Shown in pieces: positions 6,850 to 10,252 of a stretch of 10,252 bases of DNA. The notes under the pieces were generated by a model that worked only from the letters and a program-made list of their open reading frames with translations, ran no database searches and had not been told where the DNA came from. Positions within the stretch are counted from its first letter, which is position 1. Every line of letters starts with the position of its first letter. The translations under genes were made by a program, and so were the position numbers. The stretch comes from Euperipatoides rowelli (Eukaryota; Onychophora; Udeonychophora; Euonychophora; Peripatopsidae), in the NCBI GenBank assembly GCA_003024985.2, contig PXIH01S0009553.1; one strand, given 5' to 3'.

Positions 6850-7125
6850 GCCTATTTTTTTAGCCCTGAGTCTTATAGGCTACATTGTGTTCAGAAATAT
6901 TTCAAAGATTCAAAACAGAAAATTTACATAATTGCAGTAAAAATTAAAATATTGTGCAGATATGCATGCATCTATTTTGTTTTAAATAAATTGGACTTCA
7001 AAACTCTAATCTATAAATAAAAATACATAGCCTAAATATTTTTAGAAATTAATTTTCTGTACCATTTTCTCATTATATGCCCCAAAAAGCAAGTTTATAG
7101 CTTAAAAAAATGAAAGAAGGGCTTT

Positions 7126-7174
7126 GAGAGATAAAAAAAGAAAAAGAAAGAAGGGTGGGGGGAGAATGAGAAAA
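7126..7174 (+). repeat. Purine-rich tract
   Basis: Nearly all bases are A or G, with only three T interruptions and a central G-rich patch GGGTGGGGGGAG. It is low-complexity sequence; no specific role is indicated. Confidence 0.7.
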
Positions 7175-7201
7175 CCTGATGATGATAAGTCCTCGTCAGG
7201 T
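7174..7201. other. Short stem-loop
   Basis: ACCTGATGA (7174-7182) pairs with TCGTCAGGT (7193-7201) through eight Watson-Crick pairs and one internal mismatch around a 10-base loop. On the RNA-like minus strand the odd position becomes a wobble pair. It is a weak structure that may be coincidental. Confidence 0.4.
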
Positions 7202-7748
7202 GTTCATAAGGTGAATTGGAAGTGTCAATGTATAATATTTGTAAGTCGAAATTGTTCATATTTAGAATTTTCATAACTGGAGAATTGTCTGTATTGTTAT
7301 ATTGAATTTTAGAATGTTATTTCTGTCTTAAGCGATATGGTTAATTCAGTTCAAATATAATGTTTAATCTATACGGTATATCTATAAATAATATCGCCAT
7401 CTAGTTATACTACGGTAGCTTATTAATAAAACAAGTAAAATGATGTCTATAAATTCTCAATTCTTTCAAATAATTAGCTTTTTTATAATTACAGTATATG
7501 CTACGTATTATTATATTCCTTTTTATCTTATCCCTGTTCTTACCATTTAGCAGCACGGCAAAAAGTTAACAAATTTGATATTTTAAAAACAATATTTTTC
7601 TTTCATAATGTAGTACCGGTAATTTTATTTTCTCATTAAAGTATTAGGCTCCTTACAACTTAACTATCCATTATTAATTAACCTTTCTCTTCATGTAATT
7701 ACTGTACTGTATTATAGCTGAGGTCTCGCATATAATGAATCAGATTTA

Positions 7749-8138
7749 GTTAAAGTCCAAAAATCCGGATGCCAGAAATTCAGACTGCCAGAAATTCAGA
7801 CTGCCTGATAATCCGGACTCAATAGTTGTGGCCTTTTTCAAAAAATTCATTATAAAAGTACTGCAAATATTTCAATAATTGTGTGTCATACAGTTTCCAT
7901 TTGTTATATAGTATACTGTATTTAATAAATAAACAAAAACAAATTATTTATTTTGTATGAAACAAATTCCTTTTTCAATTGCTTACTTATACTTTTATTT
8001 TGCAATAAAATTTAACCTGCTCATCTTTTCTTTATTTCTTCAAATTTGAATTTTAACAATACTGCCTGAGAATCCGGAAAGTCCGAAAATCCAGACTGAC
8101 CAAATCCCCAAGCAGTCTGTATTTTTGGATTTTTACTG
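7749..8138. mobile_element. Non-autonomous DNA transposon remnant, Tigger/pogo-like
   Basis: The left end reads GTTAAAGTCCAAAAATCCGG. The right end, on the minus strand, reads CAGTAAAAATCCAAAAATAC. They align as degenerate terminal inverted repeats sharing AAA-x-TCCAAAAAT. Both ends are flanked by TA (7747-7748 and 8139-8140), the target duplicated by Tc1/mariner/pogo elements. Further in, both ends carry CAGACTGC or CTGCCTGA and AATCCGGA motifs, like the subterminal 'ATCCGGA' blocks of Tigger/pogo elements. That comparison is from memory. The interior (about 7815-8060) is A+T-rich, and no transposase frame survives. At about 390 bp it fits a MITE or internally deleted copy. Confidence 0.6.
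7771..7802. repeat. 16-bp tandem duplication within the transposon end
   Basis: GCCAGAAATTCAGACT occurs twice in perfect tandem (7771-7786 and 7787-7802), followed by a third partial start GCC. It lies in the subterminal region of the element at 7749-8138, where transposase binding repeats are often found; recent replication slippage is an equal explanation. Confidence 0.9.
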
Positions 8139-9070
8139 TATTTTGTTACATTAACTGATGCACTCACAAAATAGGCTTTGTACGGTACTTTTAATTATAA
8201 ACACCGTTTTTGTATAATCTGATGAATTATAAAGATCGTAAGCAATCAACTTGTGCGAATTAATGTTAAGTTATTCATGTATCTAACATCCTTTGTTTTG
8301 CATATTCATCTTTTCTATTCAAATAAAATAATGTTGCGGATATGCTTCTTTGTCTTATTCGTATGGAATTGGCATACACTTATCCAGCAAGTAAATTTTA
8401 TTTTACTGTTGGTTACTGATTTTATGTGGCTGAATTAGCATCCCGATCCAACAAACTGATGCACTACCCCGTTGCAATGTAAATCAAAGTCTTTGGTCAT
8501 TTAGGGCTTTTCTGTTGTACTATTTCCGGTTTTTATTTTATTTTTGCTAAGTCTAATAATTGCTGATTATACTTCAATCTAACTTACCCGCTGTTTCCAG
8601 TTTCTTTGTTTTTCTTAATTTTCATTTCACACCAAAAATCAAATGTTTTCATTCCATTTCCAGTTTATAGCATCCTCTCCAAACAAACCAACCAATTGTA
8701 TTCTTAATATTAGGATTTCCATTTATGATAAACAACAGCCACATTTTTCATACCCTTTATTGAATAATTATACGCTAATATTAGGAAAAAAGTAACCACA
8801 AAGAAAAATAAATTTGTTAATAATAGTAGGCTATTACTATGATTTGCTTGGTTGCCATCATTGATAAGCTAGATTATTGTGTAAGACACTTTATATTTAG
8901 ATGTAGATTGTTTTACAGGTTCTCATTTTGATTCAGTAATTTTATTTTGTTCTTTAAAACATGCAGTTATACGAATGAGCTTTTATGGCAGTTAGACATT
9001 TTCAAATTAGCACGTAACCTATAACCGCAGGGCATATTTTATAATTTAATCTTTTTACTTTTATCATTAG

Positions 9071-9305
9071 CTGCTGGAGCCAGAAAAGATGGTGTTCCAT
9101 TATTTCAATTTCCCCGCTGGAGACTAAAAAATCAGGTTATTCCAGAGGTTTTAGAAAAATACAAGTCTGTTGGTGCAGAATTAAATGTGATGCCTTTCTG
9201 TACCCAATTCATCCCTATGGAAGTCATCCTTTTCCCTAAGCATCAGTCTATAATTTACCATCCGTCTATTCTTCCAAGACACCGAGGTGCTTCAGCCATC
9301 AACTG
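9071..9305 (+). CDS. ALDH1L1: 10-formyltetrahydrofolate dehydrogenase, second coding exon
   Basis: This exon encodes residues 43-121, continuing the hydrolase domain. It completes the split Ala codon 43 and reads [12 protein letters not shown] (49-60), then [17 protein letters not shown] (77-93), then [18 protein letters not shown] (103-120). His106 in the YHPS motif is the catalytic histidine of the hydrolase, and the numbering agrees with the vertebrate enzyme without a gap. The HPS-x-LP-x-x-R-G motif is common to folate formyltransferases, while [10 protein letters not shown] is typical of this enzyme. The second catalytic residue, Asp142, the acyl-carrier-like domain and the aldehyde dehydrogenase domain lie in later exons outside the window. 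The exon ends AACTG before the donor GTTAGT (9306-9311), leaving TG of codon 121, expected to be Trp (phase 2). No frameshift or stop is present, so the gene looks functional as far as it is visible. Confidence 0.95.
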
Positions 9306-9315
9306 GTTAGTGGTC

Positions 9316-9336
9316 TTTTTTTTTTTTTTTTTTTTT
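9316..9336. repeat. T21 homopolymer just after the splice donor
   Basis: Twenty-one T start only ten bases into the intron. U-rich sequence immediately after a 5' splice site is known to help U1 recruitment through TIA-1-type proteins, which might compensate for the non-ideal GTTAGT donor; that link is inference. Length variation is likely. Confidence 0.85.
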
Positions 9337-10151
9337 AAAAAAATACATTTTACTGGAACACATATTTAATCTTTCACTGTTTGATTTATCATAGACTAGT
9401 TTATTTTGTTTATGCCTGGTCGGAATGAGCAAAACAAAAGTTTTTTTCTTAACAAGTGAAGTGAATTTAAAAATTGTTGAATTCTTTGAAGTAAAAGTAC
9501 TTTTAACTGGCTTATGACAATTGGTAATAAAACTCTGATTATAAGAGGTTGAAAAAAATATTGAACTGTACAGATTCAAAGATTGAATTTGAGTTTTTTT
9601 TTTTTTGTTTTAAACTTTCAATTTTGCCTGTCATAACTTATTCGTAAGTAACTGGAATTCGAATTTTGTAATAACTCAATTTGATCCATGCATCAGAATT
9701 TTTAACTAATCTATTGAAGAATATATATTTTTTTACTCTTACATTAAAAACATCTCTACATGTTATGCAAGATCTTTTACTATAAAACTTAATACATTAT
9801 CACTTTTCTATTTCAAAAGGCCTTTATTTGAGATAACTAGTTAATCATCTAAAGTAAAAGTCTGCGGAGAAAAAAAATGAGGAAAATTGATAATGAGCAA
9901 ATATGAAGAAAATTATCCTGTGTAAGTTATTCAAGTCAGAGAACATAATTTGACATTTTTGTTAGGTGAAGCTAACTGAAAATACCCACTGACTGAAAAA
10001 CAACGGACACAATATTGAGGCACAATATTGTCACAACTAAGACTTTTAATCATTTTCTGTCGTATTCCATTTTTCCATCTCCATCCAGCCTCTTCAGATC
10101 CCTCATGACCGAATTGAGCTATCTAGTACTGGGCCTTCCAAGTGGTCTAGT

Positions 10152-10252
10152 CAAGTGATTCTCAACCTGCGGGTAACAACCCACAGGTGGGTCATGGCAG
10201 TGATTGAAGTGGGTCATGAGCTTGAGGAAGAAAAAATGGTATAGCCACTACA
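10152..10252 (+). mobile_element. hAT-like transposon end, cut by the window edge
   Basis: AGTGATTCTCAACCTGCGGG at 10154-10173 closely matches the hAT-type terminal repeat CAGTGGTTCTCAACC that I recall from Charlie/MER5-like families. After it come the palindrome ACCCAC-AG-GTGGGT (10179-10192) and two copies of GTGGGTCATG (10187-10196 and 10209-10218), the kind of 'GGGTCGC' repeats such elements carry near their ends. The CGs of the consensus appear as CA or TG here, consistent with decay. The first base is placed at about 10152. The other end and the 8-bp target duplication are not in view, and nothing coding is seen. Confidence 0.6.

Larger units (their letters stand above)
5355..9070 (+). 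other. ALDH1L1: First intron within the ALDH1L1 coding region (3716 bp)
   Basis: The donor is GTATGT at 5355-5360. The acceptor is a T-rich tract with ATTAG at 9066-9070. The intron is phase 1. Much of it is plain A+T-rich DNA. Recognised contents are the A21 run at 5791-5811, the palindrome at 6223-6461, A15 at 6692-6706, (AC)8 plus A9 at 6825-6849, a purine tract at 7126-7174, a small stem-loop at 7174-7201 and the TA-flanked element at 7749-8138. A short G+C-rich island lies at 5599-5630, and a 9-bp tandem CATTCACAG pair at 6589-6606. Between 8141 and 9070 I see nothing but A+T-rich sequence. No other exon of the gene is hidden here: codon 42 joins directly to codon 43 of the family alignment. 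Confidence 0.85.
9306..10252 (+). other. ALDH1L1: Start of the next ALDH1L1 intron, running off the window
   Basis: It begins with donor GTTAGT. The next expected coding block (the family's region leading to Asp142) is not found before the window ends, so at least 947 bases are intronic. Apart from the T21 run and the hAT-like element at the right edge it is plain A+T-rich DNA. A short direct repeat CACAATATTG occurs at 10008-10017 and 10021-10030. Confidence 0.75.

Noticed and set aside
6784-7020. 78-codon open frame on the + strand
   Set aside because: It runs through the AC/A microsatellite inside the ALDH1L1 intron; a low-complexity artefact.
8253-8438. 61-codon hydrophobic frame on the + strand
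   Set aside because: Phe/Leu-rich product expected from T-rich intron DNA; no splice-bounded or family evidence.
9307-9579. 90-codon frame on the minus strand
   Set aside because: Its C-terminal lysine run is the T21 tract read backwards; it lies antisense in an intron with no recognisable motif.
1-10252. CRISPR array, bacterial operon, rRNA or tRNA gene, integrated virus
   Set aside because: The sequence is eukaryotic with introns and LINEs; no direct repeat-spacer pattern, ribosomal or tRNA structure, or viral gene was seen.

Overview
This is animal nuclear DNA, visibly A+T-rich and gene-poor. It has spliceosomal introns, non-LTR retrotransposon 3' ends, DNA-transposon remnants, many long homopolymers and short microsatellites. 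The one gene I recognise with confidence is the 5' part of a 10-formyltetrahydrofolate dehydrogenase gene (ALDH1L1 family) on the + strand. Two coding exons are visible, 5228-5354 (residues 1-42 plus one base) and 9071-9305 (residues 43-121). They are separated by a 3716-bp intron in matching phase, and the gene continues past the right edge. The protein is diverged from the vertebrate enzyme as I remember it, and the repeats look invertebrate. An arthropod or another protostome is a reasonable guess, but the sequence does not settle the taxon.

Left part (1-5168), upstream of the coding gene: a G12 run, a 21-bp minisatellite that decays into CTGT/CTAT repeats (561-664), two long A-runs, and a possible noncoding exon on the minus strand (1526-1675). 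Next come a frameshifted LINE reverse-transcriptase C-terminal fragment on + (1763-2108), a doubtful degenerate reading frame on minus (2254-2493) and a TATA plus initiator pair (2832-2868). A second LINE 3' end lies on minus (3192-3671) with its terminal stem-loop and (ATT)7 tail. A pyrimidine microsatellite block follows (4391-4489). Any 5' untranslated exon of the folate gene would lie here or further upstream.

Right part (5169-10252): the two exons, and a large intron holding a 239-bp imperfect palindrome (6223-6461), simple repeats and a roughly 390-bp element with degenerate terminal inverted repeats and flanking TA (7749-8138) that resembles the Tigger/pogo group. The next intron holds a T21 run just after its donor and the start of a hAT-like element at the right edge (10152 onward).

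The visible folate-enzyme segment is the start of the hydrolase domain, which removes the formyl group from 10-formyl-THF. The catalytic His is present at residue 106. The second hydrolase residue (Asp142), the carrier domain and the aldehyde dehydrogenase domain are outside the window. I found no convincing new biological system. The most interesting signals are the strong excess of the palindromic octamer TAGGCCTA, the long intronic hairpin, and the stem-loop plus (ATT)n terminus of the second LINE.
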